A stretch of 64,000 nucleotides of DNA from Microbacterium hydrocarbonoxydans (GCF_011752045.1 NZ_JAAKXW010000003.1:496001-560000), one strand, 5' to 3'; positions 45,049 to 58,719 are shown, numbered from the stretch's first letter. The notes: generated from the sequence alone by a model not told the origin. Numbers and translations: made by a program.

Positions 45049-45449
45049 CTAGTTCGACATGAAGCCGACGAGCAGCCCGCCCGTCACCTTCACCGCGACG
45101 TTGTAGATGCCCGCGACCACGGCGCCGAGCACCGTGAAGACGATGAGGTTCAGGATCGAGACGACCGCGGCGAACGCCATCACCTGCGGGAGTCCCGCCA
45201 CCTCGGAGAGCTTCACCGCGTCGTCGGTGAGCGTTGCGATGAAGCCGTCGGCCTGGGTCAGGATGCCGGTGGCCTGGAGCACCAGGTAGATGAGGAAGAA
45301 CGACACCATCGTGACGATGGCCAGGGCGACCGCTCCCAGGAAGGAGAGCTTCACGGCCGACCAGAAGTCGACGTAGACCAGGCGCAGCCGGACCTGCTTG
45401 CCACTGGTCTTCCGCGTGGACTTCTTCGCCAGCTTGTCGGCCACTGTGC

Positions 45450-45453
<4 letters not shown>
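45049..45453 (-). CDS. DUF3566 membrane protein
   Basis: 134 residues. A basic N-terminus (about 1-20) precedes two membrane segments ([28 protein letters not shown] and [41 protein letters not shown]). DUF3566 proteins follow gyrA in many actinobacteria and are of unknown function. It overlaps the gyrA stop (TGA/ATG), so it is part of the gyrB-gyrA operon. Confidence 0.92.
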
Positions 45454-48005
<2,552 letters not shown>

Positions 48006-48061
48006 GTGTTCTCTTCAGTTTCCGGTCGTTGAGCGAGCGAAGCGAGACGAAACGCTCTCGT
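48006..48061. repeat. gyrB-gyrA gap with a short palindromic repeat
   Basis: The 56-base gap contains ggtcgttgagcgagcgaagc and gagacgaaac (48021-48050), which folds into a hairpin and resembles the family B repeat (cgtctcgcttcgctcgacg) seen at 52176, 58766 and 58982. It is likely part of the gyrB-gyrA message. Confidence 0.45.
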
Positions 48062-50173
<2,112 letters not shown>

Positions 50174-50267
50174 TCACGAACTCCCAGTCTAGCCGGGTTT
50201 TGTCGCGAGATGCGGCTCAGAAGCCGCGTGTGGCCCTCTGAGCGTGTCAGACCCCTTGCGTGGTGTC

Positions 50268-50771
50268 CTACCCGTAGGTATCGCGCGGGCCCCGCCCTGG
50301 AACGACTCTGGGACCCCATTTCCAGGAGGGGACGTCCGGTCCGATGAAGCGGAGGTTCTCGACACCGGCATCCGGATACCTCCGGCCGATCTCGGTGAGG
50401 ATCGTCGCACGCATGTACTGCAGGTTCTTCGCCCAGGCCGTCGAGTCGCACTTCACGGTGAGCAGTCCGCGCTCGAGAGACACCGGTTCGGAGTGCTTCG
50501 CGGTGTCTGACCCGGCGAGATCCGCCCACTGGCGGACCAGATCCTCCCTGGCGAGGGTGATCTGCCATCCGGAGTCGCGGCTGAGCTTGTCGAGGACGGC
50601 GCCGAGCGATCCCGGGTCCCGCCCCGGCGTGAAGGGCGCGTTGTCGTCGTCGGTGACGATGCGTCGCTTGCGCTTCCAGTTCTTCGAGCTCGGCTGCAGC
50701 CCGCGCAGACGCAGGTAGGTGGCGACGGTCTCCGGCGCGTCGGATGCCGGGGGCGTCGTGATGTCACTCAT
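50268..50771 (-). CDS. dciA: DciA-family helicase-loading protein (DUF721)
   Basis: 167 residues. A short Pro/Ala N-terminus precedes the DUF721 region (SLGAVLDKLSRDSGWQITLAREDLVRQWADLAGSDTAKHSEPVSLERGLLTVKCDSTAWAKNLQYM). DciA recruits or loads DnaB helicase in bacteria that lack DnaC. recF-dciA-gyrB order is standard for actinobacteria. The ATG at 50771 lies inside the recF end (8-base overlap). Confidence 0.9.
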   Translation of the reverse strand: MSDITTPPASDAPETVATYLRLRGLQPSSKNWKRKRRIVTDDDNAPFTPGRDPGSLGAVLDKLSRDSGWQITLAREDLVRQWADLAGSDTAKHSEPVSLERGLLTVKCDSTAWAKNLQYMRATILTEIGRRYPDAGVENLRFIGPDVPSWKWGPRVVPGRGPRDTYG

Positions 50772-51954
50772 CCTGACCCGGTTCCTGAGCCGCTCGAACG
50801 GCCCGCTCGTCGCTGATCGTGCCGGCGCTGATCCGCACCACGTGCGCATGCAGCACCTCGGGGATATCCTCCTCCACCGCGGCGGTCACCACCACCTGCT
50901 CGTAACCCGCGGTCAGCGCGGCGAGACGCTGGCGACGATCGGCGTCGAGCTCGGCGAAGACGTCGTCGAGGATGAGGACGGGGTCGCCGGCCGGAGACTC
51001 CGACCGCAGCAGCTCGGCCGAGGCGAGCCGGAGCGCGAGGGCGACCGACCACGATTCGCCATGGGAGGCGTACCCCTTCACCGGCAGGTCGCGGACCCTC
51101 AGGATCAGGTCGTCGCGGTGCGGACCGGTGAGCGTGAGCCCCCGATCGAGCTCCTGGCTGCGCTTCGCGAGCAGCGACGCGCGGAACATCGCCGCGATAT
51201 CCGCCTGATCAGGCTGAGAAGCGGATGCCGCCTCCTCGCCTTCTTCCGGGTCACCGCCTCGCACGGACAGCGCCCATTCCAGCTCCGGACGGTGATCGGC
51301 GCCGGCGATCGCGGCGTAGGCGTCGGCGACGGGCTGCTGGAGGTCGGCGGCCAGCCGCTGCCGCGTGGCGATGATCTCGGACCCGAGCGCGACGAGCTTG
51401 TCGTCCCACACGTCGAGCGTGCTCAAGCCCTCACCGCGGATGCCGCGGGCGCGCGCGGACTTCAGCAGCGCGGTGCGCTGCTTGAGCACGCGGTCGTAGT
51501 CGCCGAGCACGGCAGCCATGCGCGGAGTGCGCTGGATCAGAAGCTGATCGGCGAACCGCCGGCGCGACGACGGATCGCCGCGGACGATCTGCAGATCCTC
51601 CGGAGCGAACAGCACCACGTGTGCGTACCGGGGGAGCTCGCTCGTCTTCGACGGCGAGCCGTTGATGCGCGCCTTGTTCGATCCCTGACGGTTGAGCTGC
51701 ACCTCGACGAGCACCTTCCGCTCGCCGTGCGAGAGCCGGGCGCGGATGATCGCGAACTCCTGACCGTCGCGCACCATCGGGGCATCCGAGGACACCCGGT
51801 GCGAACCCAGCGTCGCGAGGAAGACGACCGCTTCCGCGAGATTCGTCTTGCCCTGGCCGTTGCGGCCGACGAGGACGTTCGGTCCGCGGTGCAGGGCGAG
51901 TTCAGCGGTCGCGTAATTGCGGAAATCGAGCAGGCTCAGGTGTTCCACAATCAC
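50764..51954 (-). CDS. recF: DNA replication and repair protein RecF
   Basis: 396 residues. The Walker A motif GRNGQGKTNLAEAV, an ABC-type signature and Walker B ILDDVFAELD are visible. RecF binds gapped DNA and helps load RecA with RecO and RecR. The GTG start (51954) begins IVEHLSLLDFRNYATAELALHRGP. Here recF is separated from dnaN by 342 bases of repeats, and the gnd gene found between them in some actinobacteria is absent. Confidence 0.96.
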   Translation of the reverse strand: MIVEHLSLLDFRNYATAELALHRGPNVLVGRNGQGKTNLAEAVVFLATLGSHRVSSDAPMVRDGQEFAIIRARLSHGERKVLVEVQLNRQGSNKARINGSPSKTSELPRYAHVVLFAPEDLQIVRGDPSSRRRFADQLLIQRTPRMAAVLGDYDRVLKQRTALLKSARARGIRGEGLSTLDVWDDKLVALGSEIIATRQRLAADLQQPVADAYAAIAGADHRPELEWALSVRGGDPEEGEEAASASQPDQADIAAMFRASLLAKRSQELDRGLTLTGPHRDDLILRVRDLPVKGYASHGESWSVALALRLASAELLRSESPAGDPVLILDDVFAELDADRRQRLAALTAGYEQVVVTAAVEEDIPEVLHAHVVRISAGTISDERAVRAAQEPGQDE

Positions 51955-52024
51955 GGGAGTCAGCCTACCTTCGGGGTCCGACAGTCGCGTGGTGGGCGGT
52001 GCGGGGCTTCGCGAACGGGGCTCC

Positions 52025-52102
52025 GGGATGCTCTCTTCGCTCGCAGAGCGGGGACCCTCCCGCTTCGCGGGCCCCTCCCGATGCTCGCTCCGAGAGCATC
52101 CC
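52025..52102. repeat. Dispersed palindromic repeat, family A copy 2
   Basis: 78 bases bounded by GGGATGCTCTC (52025-52035) and GAGAGCATCCC (52092-52102), with the inner CCCGCTTCGCGGG hairpin. It is followed by tgcgccctgac, also present beside copies 3 and 4. It is inverted relative to copy 1. Confidence 0.8.
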
Positions 52103-52175
52103 TGCGCCCTGACGAGCGCGGAACATCCGGGTGAGACCGGTGTGAGCAACCGCGATCGTTCGGATTATGGGGGTG

Positions 52176-52203
52176 GCAGCGTCTCGCTTCGCTCGACGGC
52201 TGC
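52176..52203. repeat. Dispersed repeat, family B
   Basis: GCAGCGTCTCGCTTCGCTCG then ACGGCTGC: an imperfect palindrome with an inner CTCGCTTCGCTCG-type hairpin. Relatives lie at 58766-58793, 58982-59009 and in the opposite orientation within 59811-60050. It accompanies family A repeats. Confidence 0.7.
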
Positions 52204-52296
52204 GGGCGGTCAGATTGTGCGGGACTTCAGCAGACTCCGAGACGCGGTGACGTGCGCGCGGACCGGGTCACGGCATCCGCTCGTGAAGATCCGAGA

Positions 52297-53439
52297 TCAG
52301 CGGAGGAGGAGGTTGGGCTGGAGGAGGTACTTGAACGAGTCGAGTCCCGCCTGGTCCACGGAGGTCTGGCTCGTGATCAGGACGGGGCTCAGCTTGTTCG
52401 CGTTGTCGCTCGACGTGAACGTGATGCGCACGAACTCGCTCTTCACCGCCCCGAGCGCCTCGGTGAGGTACTGCGGGTTCAGTCCGAGAGTGACCTCGTC
52501 GCCGCCGGACAGGATCGCGTCGACGGACTCGGAGGCGCGGGCGTGCTCGCTGCCCGAGGCGTCCATCGTGACGCTGTCGCTCGTGAACGTGAAACGCAGC
52601 GGCGCGGACCTGTCGAGCACCAGCGACACACGGCGGACGGCCTCGATGAGGTCGGCGGTGTTGACGACCGCGTAGTGGTCGGTCTGCTCCGGGAACAGCC
52701 GGCGAACCGGCGGGAAATTGCCCTTGATCAGGAGAGAAGTCACGGTTTTGTTGCCCGCGGTGAAGGCGATGATCTCGCGGTCGCCGGCACCGGAGAACGC
52801 GATCTGGATCGTCCCTGCATGGCCGAAGGTCTTTCCGACCTCGACCAGGGTGCGAGCGGGGACCAGGGCGGTGGTCTCCACGGTCTCGCCGTCCCACGGG
52901 ACGTCGCGGAGCGAGACCCGGTAGCGGTCGGTGGCGACGAGGCTGAGGCTCTGACCTGAGACCTCGAGCTGAACGCCGGTGAGCACCGGGGTGACGTCGT
53001 CGCGCGAAGCGGCGAATCCGACCTGCGAGATCGCCGTGCCGAATTCGTCGGCGGGAACGACGCCGGAGGACCCGGAGACCTCCGGGATCGACGGATATTC
53101 CTCGACCGGCATGGCGGCCAGCGTGAAGCGCGCGGAGCCGCAGGTCACCGCGATGCCGCCGTCGTCCTCGACGGCGATCTCGATCGGAGCGTTCGGAAGG
53201 CGGCTGGCGATGTCGGAGAGCAGGCGTCCGTGCACGAGGATCGTGCCCGGAGTGTCGACGGTGGCCTCGATGGTCGTGCGCGCCGATGCCTCGTAGTCGA
53301 AGGCCGACAGCGTGAGCCCGGATCCGTCGGCCTCGATCAGCACTCCGGCGAGGATCGGCTGCGGGTTCCGCTGCGGGAGGAGCTTGACGACGAAGGACAC
53401 AGCCTCGCTGAAGACATCGCGGTTGACCTGAAACCTCAC
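52297..53439 (-). CDS. dnaN: DNA polymerase III beta subunit (sliding clamp)
   Basis: 380 residues, normal length for the beta clamp. It starts MRFQVNRDVFSEAVSFVVKLLPQRNPQPILAGVLIE and ends in a typical clamp C-terminus with a KYLLQPNLLLR-like tail. Three clamp domains of about 125 residues each are expected. It tethers polymerase to DNA and binds replication and repair partners. It is placed across oriC from dnaA, both on the minus strand. Confidence 0.97.
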   Translation of the reverse strand: MRFQVNRDVFSEAVSFVVKLLPQRNPQPILAGVLIEADGSGLTLSAFDYEASARTTIEATVDTPGTILVHGRLLSDIASRLPNAPIEIAVEDDGGIAVTCGSARFTLAAMPVEEYPSIPEVSGSSGVVPADEFGTAISQVGFAASRDDVTPVLTGVQLEVSGQSLSLVATDRYRVSLRDVPWDGETVETTALVPARTLVEVGKTFGHAGTIQIAFSGAGDREIIAFTAGNKTVTSLLIKGNFPPVRRLFPEQTDHYAVVNTADLIEAVRRVSLVLDRSAPLRFTFTSDSVTMDASGSEHARASESVDAILSGGDEVTLGLNPQYLTEALGAVKSEFVRITFTSSDNANKLSPVLITSQTSVDQAGLDSFKYLLQPNLLLR

Positions 53440-53952
53440 GGGTGCTCCTCGTCGCTCTCTCCGTCACGTCGTCACGAATGACACGACGCGCTCGCTCCTG
53501 CCGGTGCAGGGCTTCCCATGCTAGCCCCCAACTCCGCGGTATCCCTACGCTCGGCGGGTTTTGGGATTCCGGGGCCGCTGTCCCCACGGTCTGGTGATCG
53601 GATCGCGCCTGAAACGGGTTAACTCCTTAACGGTGTTAACAACTGTGGATACTGTGGATAAGTCGGTGGAAAGCAGACGCGAGTAGGGAACTACACGGCT
53701 GTCACTTGTGGAATCCCTGAGGAATCCGCGGGTTCGCGGCATCCACAGCCAGTTCGGGTTTCTCGTGGTTATCCACAGGTTCCACCGTTTCGCCCACATC
53801 CGTCCCGACCGGATCCGGATTCATCCACAAGTTATCCACATGTGCAAAGTGGCATTTACCGGATGCCTCCGAGACGGGTCAAGTCAGCCGAAAGGGGGAC
53901 ACGGCCCCCGAACGGATGCCGTGTCCCCCTTCCAAGGAGACGAGAAGCGCGG
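53440..53952. other. oriC: Chromosomal replication origin (oriC) between dnaA and dnaN
   Basis: 513 bases without a gene. Perfect DnaA boxes (TTATCCACA) lie at 53653-53661 (minus orientation), 53769-53777 and 53832-53840, with near matches at 53644-53652 and 53821-53829. AT-rich runs ggttaactccttaacggtgttaac (from 53617) make a likely unwinding element. Position between dnaA and dnaN is the actinobacterial origin location. The number of weaker boxes is uncertain. Confidence 0.9.
53892..53931 (-). terminator. dnaA terminator
   Basis: A perfect 14-bp stem (53892-53905 with 53918-53931, AAGGGGGACACGGC) has a 12-base loop and lies 21 bases after the dnaA stop. On the transcribed strand the stem ends CCCCCTTTCGG. 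Confidence 0.85.
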
Positions 53953-55347
53953 TCAGCGACGACCCAGCTGTGTGGTGATCTCGGTGACCTGGTTGTAGAT
54001 CGACCGGCGCTCCTTCATGAGCTCGCTGATCTTCTTGTACGCGTACATGACCGTGGTGTGGTCGCGGTTGCCGAACAGCTGGCCGATCTTCGGGAGGGAG
54101 AGGCTCGTCCGCTCCCGGCACAGGTACATGGCGATCTGCCTTGCCGTGGCGATCTGCTGCGACCGGCTCGATCCGTAGAGGTCGTCGACGGTGAGCTTGA
54201 AGTACTGCGCCGTCGCCGTGATGATGTCGGTCGGCGAGATGATGTTGTCCTCGGCCGTGTCGATGATGTCGCGCAGCACCGTCTGGGCGAGGGAGATGTC
54301 CAGCGCCGACCTGTTGAGGCTGGCGAAGGCGGACACCCGGATGAGAGCACCCTCGAGTTCGCGGATGTTCGACGAGACCACGGTCGCGATGTACTCGAGC
54401 ACCTCGTCGGGGATGTGCAGCGACTCGCTCTGCGCCTTCTTGCGGAGGATCGCGATGCGGGTCTCCAGGTCGGGGGCCTGCACATCGGTGATCAGGCCCC
54501 ACTCGAACCGGCTCCGCATCCGGTCTTCGAAGCCGGTGAGCAGCTTCGGCGCCACATCGCTGGTGATCACGACCTGCTTGTTGTGGTCGTGCAGCGTGTT
54601 GAAGGTGTGGAAGAACGCCTCCTGCGTCTCCGCGCGTCCCTGGAGGAACTGGATGTCGTCGATGAGGAGGATGTCGACCTCGCGGTATCGCGCCTGGAAG
54701 GCGGCGCCGCGGTTGTTCGCGATCGAGTTGATGAAGTCGTTCGTGAACTCCTCGCTGGAGACGTACCGCACCTTCACCCCGGCGTAGAGGGACTGCGCGT
54801 AGTCGCCGATCGCGTGGAGGAGGTGCGTCTTCCCGAGTCCGGAGTCGCCGTAGATGAAGAGCGGGTTGTACGCCTTCGCCGGCGCCTCGGCCACCGCGAC
54901 CGCAGCGGCGTGCGCGAAGCGGTTGGACTGACCGATGACGAAGTTGTCGAAGGTGTACTTCGGGTTCAGCCGCGATTCATGCCGGATCGGGGTCGGCTGC
55001 TGCTCCATCGGGGATTCCGTGCGGGACTGATCCTGGCGGCCGAAGTCGGGAACGGCGATCGGGGAGTTCGGCTGCTCGGCGAGCTCGTGGTTGACGACGA
55101 CGCGATAGGAGGTGACCTCGTCGCCGACGTGGGACAGCGCCTCCATGATCGGCAGGCGCAGGCGCTTGTTGATCTGCGCGGCCGTCAGGTCGTTGGGCAC
55201 CTCGAGGTAGAGCGTCGCCGCCATGACGCCGGCCGGGACGGCGAGGCTCAGGAAGCCCTGGAGCTGCGGGGTGACGCGGTCGTCCGCCTCGAGCAGCTCC
55301 TGCACCGTGGTCCAGATCGGAACGTCGGGCTGGGCAGGTGAGGACAT
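53953..55347 (-). CDS. dnaA: Chromosomal replication initiator protein DnaA
   Basis: 464 residues. Domain I (about 1-85) is followed by a short linker, the AAA+ domain (Walker A GDSGLGKT at 167-174, Walker B LLIDDIQFLQ), and the DNA-binding domain IV with the signature FGNRDHTTVMYAYKKI. It binds DnaA boxes and opens oriC. Two boxes (55398-55406 and 55498-55506) lie upstream of it, consistent with autoregulation. The ATG at 55347 starts MSSPAQPDVPIWTTVQELLE; longer upstream frames lack support. Confidence 0.98.
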   Translation of the reverse strand: MSSPAQPDVPIWTTVQELLEADDRVTPQLQGFLSLAVPAGVMAATLYLEVPNDLTAAQINKRLRLPIMEALSHVGDEVTSYRVVVNHELAEQPNSPIAVPDFGRQDQSRTESPMEQQPTPIRHESRLNPKYTFDNFVIGQSNRFAHAAAVAVAEAPAKAYNPLFIYGDSGLGKTHLLHAIGDYAQSLYAGVKVRYVSSEEFTNDFINSIANNRGAAFQARYREVDILLIDDIQFLQGRAETQEAFFHTFNTLHDHNKQVVITSDVAPKLLTGFEDRMRSRFEWGLITDVQAPDLETRIAILRKKAQSESLHIPDEVLEYIATVVSSNIRELEGALIRVSAFASLNRSALDISLAQTVLRDIIDTAEDNIISPTDIITATAQYFKLTVDDLYGSSRSQQIATARQIAMYLCRERTSLSLPKIGQLFGNRDHTTVMYAYKKISELMKERRSIYNQVTEITTQLGRR

Positions 55348-55665
55348 GACGCTCCGGGCGGGGGATCGCGGAGGGCCGCCGTGGAACACGTCCCCCCTGT
55401 GGATAACTTCGGATGCCACGGTAGTCATCCCGGCTGTGAACGGCAACCTGCCCTTGAAAATCCGCGCGCGTGTTGTACGCGCGACGGGGGATGAGGTTGT
55501 GGATAATGGCTGTGCGGTAAGCGGCGGAGAGAGCACCGGGCAGCGCGCAGATTTGCTCTGCGCGCCGGCAGGACGTACCCTTAATCGGTTGACTTATGCC
55601 TGAACGGCAGTTCCCTATGTCTCCGGTCGAAATGGTTCCGGTGGCAGCATTCCCGGAGTGATTCC
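55348..55665. promoter_or_regulatory. Divergent dnaA-rpmH promoter region
   Basis: 318 bases between divergent genes. DnaA boxes (TTATCCACA, minus orientation) lie at 55398-55406 and 55498-55506. A CGCGCG-TGTTGTA-CGCGCG palindrome lies between them. For rpmH, TTGCTC (55553-55558) and TACCCT (55576-55581) with a 17-base spacer form a good promoter. No gene is seen. Confidence 0.6.
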
Positions 55666-55803
55666 ATGAGCAAGCGCACCTTCCAGCCCAACAACCGTCG
55701 TCGCGCCAAGAAGCACGGCTTCCGCGCCCGTATGCGCACCCGCGCCGGCCGCGCCATCCTCTCGGCACGCCGCGCGAAGGGCCGCACCGAGCTCTCCGCG
55801 TAA
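55666..55803 (+). CDS. rpmH: 50S ribosomal protein L34
   Basis: 45 residues, [45 protein letters not shown]-type L34: highly basic, the usual length and the conserved [11 protein letters not shown] core. It is a structural protein of the large subunit. Its first gene position in the rpmH-rnpA-yidD-yidC cluster next to dnaA is universal in bacteria of this type. A ribosome site (cggag) precedes the ATG. Confidence 0.98.
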   Translation: MSKRTFQPNNRRRAKKHGFRARMRTRAGRAILSARRAKGRTELSA

Positions 55804-55810
55804 TTCCGCT

Positions 55811-56155
55811 GTGCTCGCCCGCCCGTTCCGGCTGACCCGCGGGAGCGACTATCGACTGGTCGTTCGACGCGGTTCGCGGTGTGGAGGGGCGCGCGTCGTC
55901 ACCTCGATGCTGACGACGGGCGAGAGCAGAGCCGCGAGGTTCGGATTCATCATCAGCAAGCAGGTGGGTGGCGCCGTGGTGCGCAACACCGTCCGCCGGC
56001 GGCTCAAAGCCGTCTGTGCGGAGGCGCTGCCGCGGGTTCCCGAGGGCACGGATGTCGTCATCCGTGCCCTTCCTGCATCCGCGACGGCGACCTACGCCGA
56101 GCTCAGCGCCGATGTGAACCGGTGTCTCGGTCGTCTGACGCGGGTCTCGCCGTGA
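55811..56155 (+). CDS. rnpA: Ribonuclease P protein component
   Basis: 114 residues. The conserved RNR-type motif VRNTVRRRLKAV and FIISKQVGGAVVRN mark RnpA. It binds the RNase P RNA and helps mature tRNA 5' ends. The GTG start at 55811 (LARPFRLTRGSDYRLVVRRG) lies 7 bases after rpmH, and its end overlaps the yidD GTG. Confidence 0.96.
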   Translation: MLARPFRLTRGSDYRLVVRRGSRCGGARVVTSMLTTGESRAARFGFIISKQVGGAVVRNTVRRRLKAVCAEALPRVPEGTDVVIRALPASATATYAELSADVNRCLGRLTRVSP

Positions 56156-56502
56156 CCGCGCTCCCCGCTTCGTCGGTGGGAACGGCCCGGCTGCACGGGG
56201 AGGATCTCCTCCGAAGCATCCCGCTGATCCCGCGGAATCTGGTGCTGGGCTTCCTGGCCGGGTACCGCCGGGTGATCTCCCCGATGTACGGAGACGTCTG
56301 CGCGTACTACCCCTCCTGTTCCGCCTACGCTGTAGGTGCGGTGCAGCAGCACGGCGCCGTGCGGGGCGCGCTGCTCTCGGCATGGCGCATCCTGCGCTGC
56401 AATCCCTGGACTCGAGGCGGCGTCGACGACGTCCGCCCGCATGAACATTTCCGCTACGACCTGACCGCACACGGTTTCGTCGTCCCTGCCCGAAAGGACT
56501 GA
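56152..56502 (+). CDS. yidD: Membrane protein insertion efficiency factor YidD
   Basis: 116 residues, a bit longer than typical at the N-terminus. The YidD core reads LAGYRRVISPMYGDVCAYYPSCSAYAVGAVQQHGAVRGALLSAWRILRCNPWTRGGVDDV, with the conserved cysteines. It is thought to aid YidC-dependent insertion at the membrane. The GTG overlaps rnpA's stop, and it ends 3 bases before yidC. Confidence 0.93.
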   Translation: MTALPASSVGTARLHGEDLLRSIPLIPRNLVLGFLAGYRRVISPMYGDVCAYYPSCSAYAVGAVQQHGAVRGALLSAWRILRCNPWTRGGVDDVRPHEHFRYDLTAHGFVVPARKD

Positions 56503-56505
56503 TCG

Positions 56506-57573
56506 GTGGGTCTTGACCTTCTGTTCGCTGAAACCACGCCGTCTCCCGACGCTGGCGGTGGTTTCGACCTGATCGGGACCATCCTCTGGCCTCTCAAGTG
56601 GCTGGTCGAGCTCGTGCTCGTCGCCTGGCATTGGCTGCTCACCACGGTGGGGATGCCGGCGGCATCCGGCCTGACCTGGGTGCTGTCCATCGTCGGCCTT
56701 GTCATCGTCGTGCGCGCGGCACTGATCCCGCTCTTCGTGAAGCAGATCAAGAGCCAGCGCAAGATGATGGAAATTGCTCCTGAACTGCGAAAAGTCCAGG
56801 AGAAGTACCGCGGCAAGAAGGATCAGCTCAGCCGTGAGGCGATGAGCCGAGAGACCATGGCGCTGTACAAGAAGCACGGCACCACACCCATGTCGAGCTG
56901 TCTGCCGCTTCTCGTCCAGATGCCGGTGTTCTTCTCGCTCTACAGCGTGCTCAGCGATGTGAGCAAGCATGCCAGGGACGGTATCGGAGGCGTCGGCTTC
57001 CTGACGCCCGAGCTCACCAAGGAGTTCTACGACGCCAAGCTGTTCGGCGTCGCCTCCCTGCACCAGACCCTCGGTGACGCGGTCGACGCTCAGAACATGA
57101 CGGCGATCATCATCCTGGTCACGCTCGTCGTGCTCATGATCGCCTCGCAGTTCATCACCCAGCTGCAGATCATCTCGAAGAACCTGTCGCCGGAGGCCAA
57201 GACCGGTCAGGCGTACCAGATGCAGAAGATCATGCTCTACGTCCTGCCCCTGGGCTTCATCTTCTCCGGTGTGTTCTTCCCGCTCGGCGTCGTCATCTAC
57301 TGGTTCATCTCCAACCTGTGGACCATGGGCCAGCAGTTCCTGGTCATCCGTGAGATGCCCACTCCGGGTTCCGAAGCGGCCAAGGCTCGTGAAGAGCGAC
57401 TGGCTCGCAAGGGCAAGGCGATCAGCGCCTCGGGCAAGGTCGTTCCGATGTCCGTCTACGAGGCGGAGCAGCAGCGCCTGGTCGAAGAGGTCGAGAAGGC
57501 GAAGGCTGAGGCACCGAAGCGTCAGCAGCCGGTGGGCAAGAAGCGTGCGAAGAAGAAGGGCGGCGCGGCATGA
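56506..57573 (+). CDS. yidC: Membrane protein insertase YidC
   Basis: 355 residues. The OxaI/YidC core follows an N-terminal segment (about 25-60). Five membrane segments are expected, with VRAALIPLFVKQIKSQRKMMEIAPELRKVQEKY forming the helical hairpin and SCLPLLVQMPVFFSLYSVL after it. A basic C-terminal tail (QQPVGKKRAKKKGG) can contact ribosomes. It inserts proteins with or without SecYEG. The GTG at 56506 follows gaaaggactg. Confidence 0.96.
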   Translation: MGLDLLFAETTPSPDAGGGFDLIGTILWPLKWLVELVLVAWHWLLTTVGMPAASGLTWVLSIVGLVIVVRAALIPLFVKQIKSQRKMMEIAPELRKVQEKYRGKKDQLSREAMSRETMALYKKHGTTPMSSCLPLLVQMPVFFSLYSVLSDVSKHARDGIGGVGFLTPELTKEFYDAKLFGVASLHQTLGDAVDAQNMTAIIILVTLVVLMIASQFITQLQIISKNLSPEAKTGQAYQMQKIMLYVLPLGFIFSGVFFPLGVVIYWFISNLWTMGQQFLVIREMPTPGSEAAKAREERLARKGKAISASGKVVPMSVYEAEQQRLVEEVEKAKAEAPKRQQPVGKKRAKKKGGAA

Positions 57574-58061
57574 GCGAGCACATCACGGAGACCGCCGAGC
57601 CGACGGTCGCTCAGCTGGAGCACGAGGGGGATGTCGCTGCCGACTACCTCGAGGAACTGCTGGACATCGCGGACATCGACGGAGATCTGAACCTCGACGT
57701 CCGACAGGGCCGTGCGTACGTGTCGGTCGAGGCGGAGGGGGACTCCCTCGCGCTTCTCTCCGCGCCGGACACGGTCCAGGCGCTGCAGGAGCTCACCCGC
57801 CTGGCGGTGCAGAACAAGACCGGTTCGTTCTCGCGACTCATCCTCGACATCGGCGGCTCGCGGGACGCCCGGCGCCGGCAGCTTGAGACCCTGGTGAACG
57901 CGGCGGCGAGCAAGCTCGATGAAGGAGCCTCGCAGGCGTCTCTGCCTGCGATGTCCAGCTACGAGCGCAAGCTCGTGCACGACATCGCCGCGGAGCGTGG
58001 TCTCGTCTCCGAGTCCTACGGCGAGGGTGCGGACCGTCACACCGTCCTGCGTCGCCGCTGA
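57570..58061 (+). CDS. khpB: R3H-domain RNA-binding protein KhpB (Jag)
   Basis: 163 residues. A short N-terminus precedes a KH-like region (about 30-95, DGDLNLDVRQGRAYVSVEA) and an R3H domain (SSYERKLVHDIAAERGL with the Arg-x3-His pair). The protein binds RNA, probably with KhpA, and lies in the standard position after yidC. It lacks the N-terminal Jag_N domain seen in Firmicutes. Its ATG overlaps the yidC stop, and its stop abuts parS site 1. Confidence 0.93.
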   Translation: MSEHITETAEPTVAQLEHEGDVAADYLEELLDIADIDGDLNLDVRQGRAYVSVEAEGDSLALLSAPDTVQALQELTRLAVQNKTGSFSRLILDIGGSRDARRRQLETLVNAAASKLDEGASQASLPAMSSYERKLVHDIAAERGLVSESYGEGADRHTVLRRR

Positions 58062-58077
58062 CGTTTCACGTGAAACA
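58062..58077. promoter_or_regulatory. parS: parS site 1
   Basis: CGTTTCACGTGAAACA, one base from the consensus TGTTTCACGTGAAACA. It abuts the khpB stop codon and lies upstream of rsmG. parS is the loading site for the CTP-dependent ParB clamp. Confidence 0.95.
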
Positions 58078-58095
58078 TTCGTGGAAGGGATGTTC

Positions 58096-58719
58096 ATGAG
58101 CCCTGTCGAACCCGAACCGGAGAACGCTGCGGAACTCTTCGGCGACCGTATCGATGTCGCCCGCGCGTTCACCGCGGCTCTCGCGGATCAGGGTGAGGAG
58201 CGCGGGCTGATCGGTCCGCTCGAACTGCCGCGGCTCTGGACACGTCACATCCTCAACAGCGTCATCGCGGCACCCCTGTTCCACGGCTCCGTCGCGGACA
58301 TCGGCTCTGGCGCAGGGCTGCCCGGACTGGTCCTCGCGATCGCCCGACCCGATGTGCAGTGGACCCTCATCGAGCCGATGGAGCGCCGCGTCACCTGGCT
58401 CAATGAACAGGTGTCCTCGCTCGGCCTGTCGAACGTCGAGGTTCTCCGTGCGCGCGCCGAAGAGGTGCGTCGGCCGGAGGGATTCGACGTGGTCACCGCT
58501 CGCGCGGTCAGCGCACTGCGCACACTGATTCCGATCACCGCGCCGCTCGTCCGCGATGGGGGAGAGCTCACCCTCCTCAAGGGCATGAACGCGGCGAACG
58601 AGATCGACGCGGCGCAGAAGCAGATCAAGAAGTTCCGGCTGTCGGATGTGCGCGTCGAGGTTCTCGGTGAGGGAGTCCTGCCGGAGACGACCCGGGTGGT
58701 TCGGGCCACGGTGCGGTAG
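58096..58719 (+). CDS. rsmG: 16S rRNA (guanine527-N7)-methyltransferase
   Basis: 207 residues. The SAM-binding region VADIGSGAGLPGLVLAIARPD is diagnostic of RsmG/GidB, with later motifs WLNEQVSSLGLSNVEVLRARAEE. It methylates N7 of G527 in 16S rRNA; loss can give low-level streptomycin resistance. The ATG at 58096 is preferred because gaaggga lies at good spacing, but 58090 is possible. It is followed by parS site 2 and the inverted repeat. Confidence 0.95.
   Translation: MSPVEPEPENAAELFGDRIDVARAFTAALADQGEERGLIGPLELPRLWTRHILNSVIAAPLFHGSVADIGSGAGLPGLVLAIARPDVQWTLIEPMERRVTWLNEQVSSLGLSNVEVLRARAEEVRRPEGFDVVTARAVSALRTLIPITAPLVRDGGELTLLKGMNAANEIDAAQKQIKKFRLSDVRVEVLGEGVLPETTRVVRATVR

Larger units (their letters stand above)
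51955..52296. other. recF-dnaN intergenic region carrying repeats
   Basis: 342 bases without a supportable gene. It holds family A repeat copy 2 (52025-52102) and family B repeat (52176-52203). The recF promoter is not obvious. The repeats are the main content. Confidence 0.7.
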
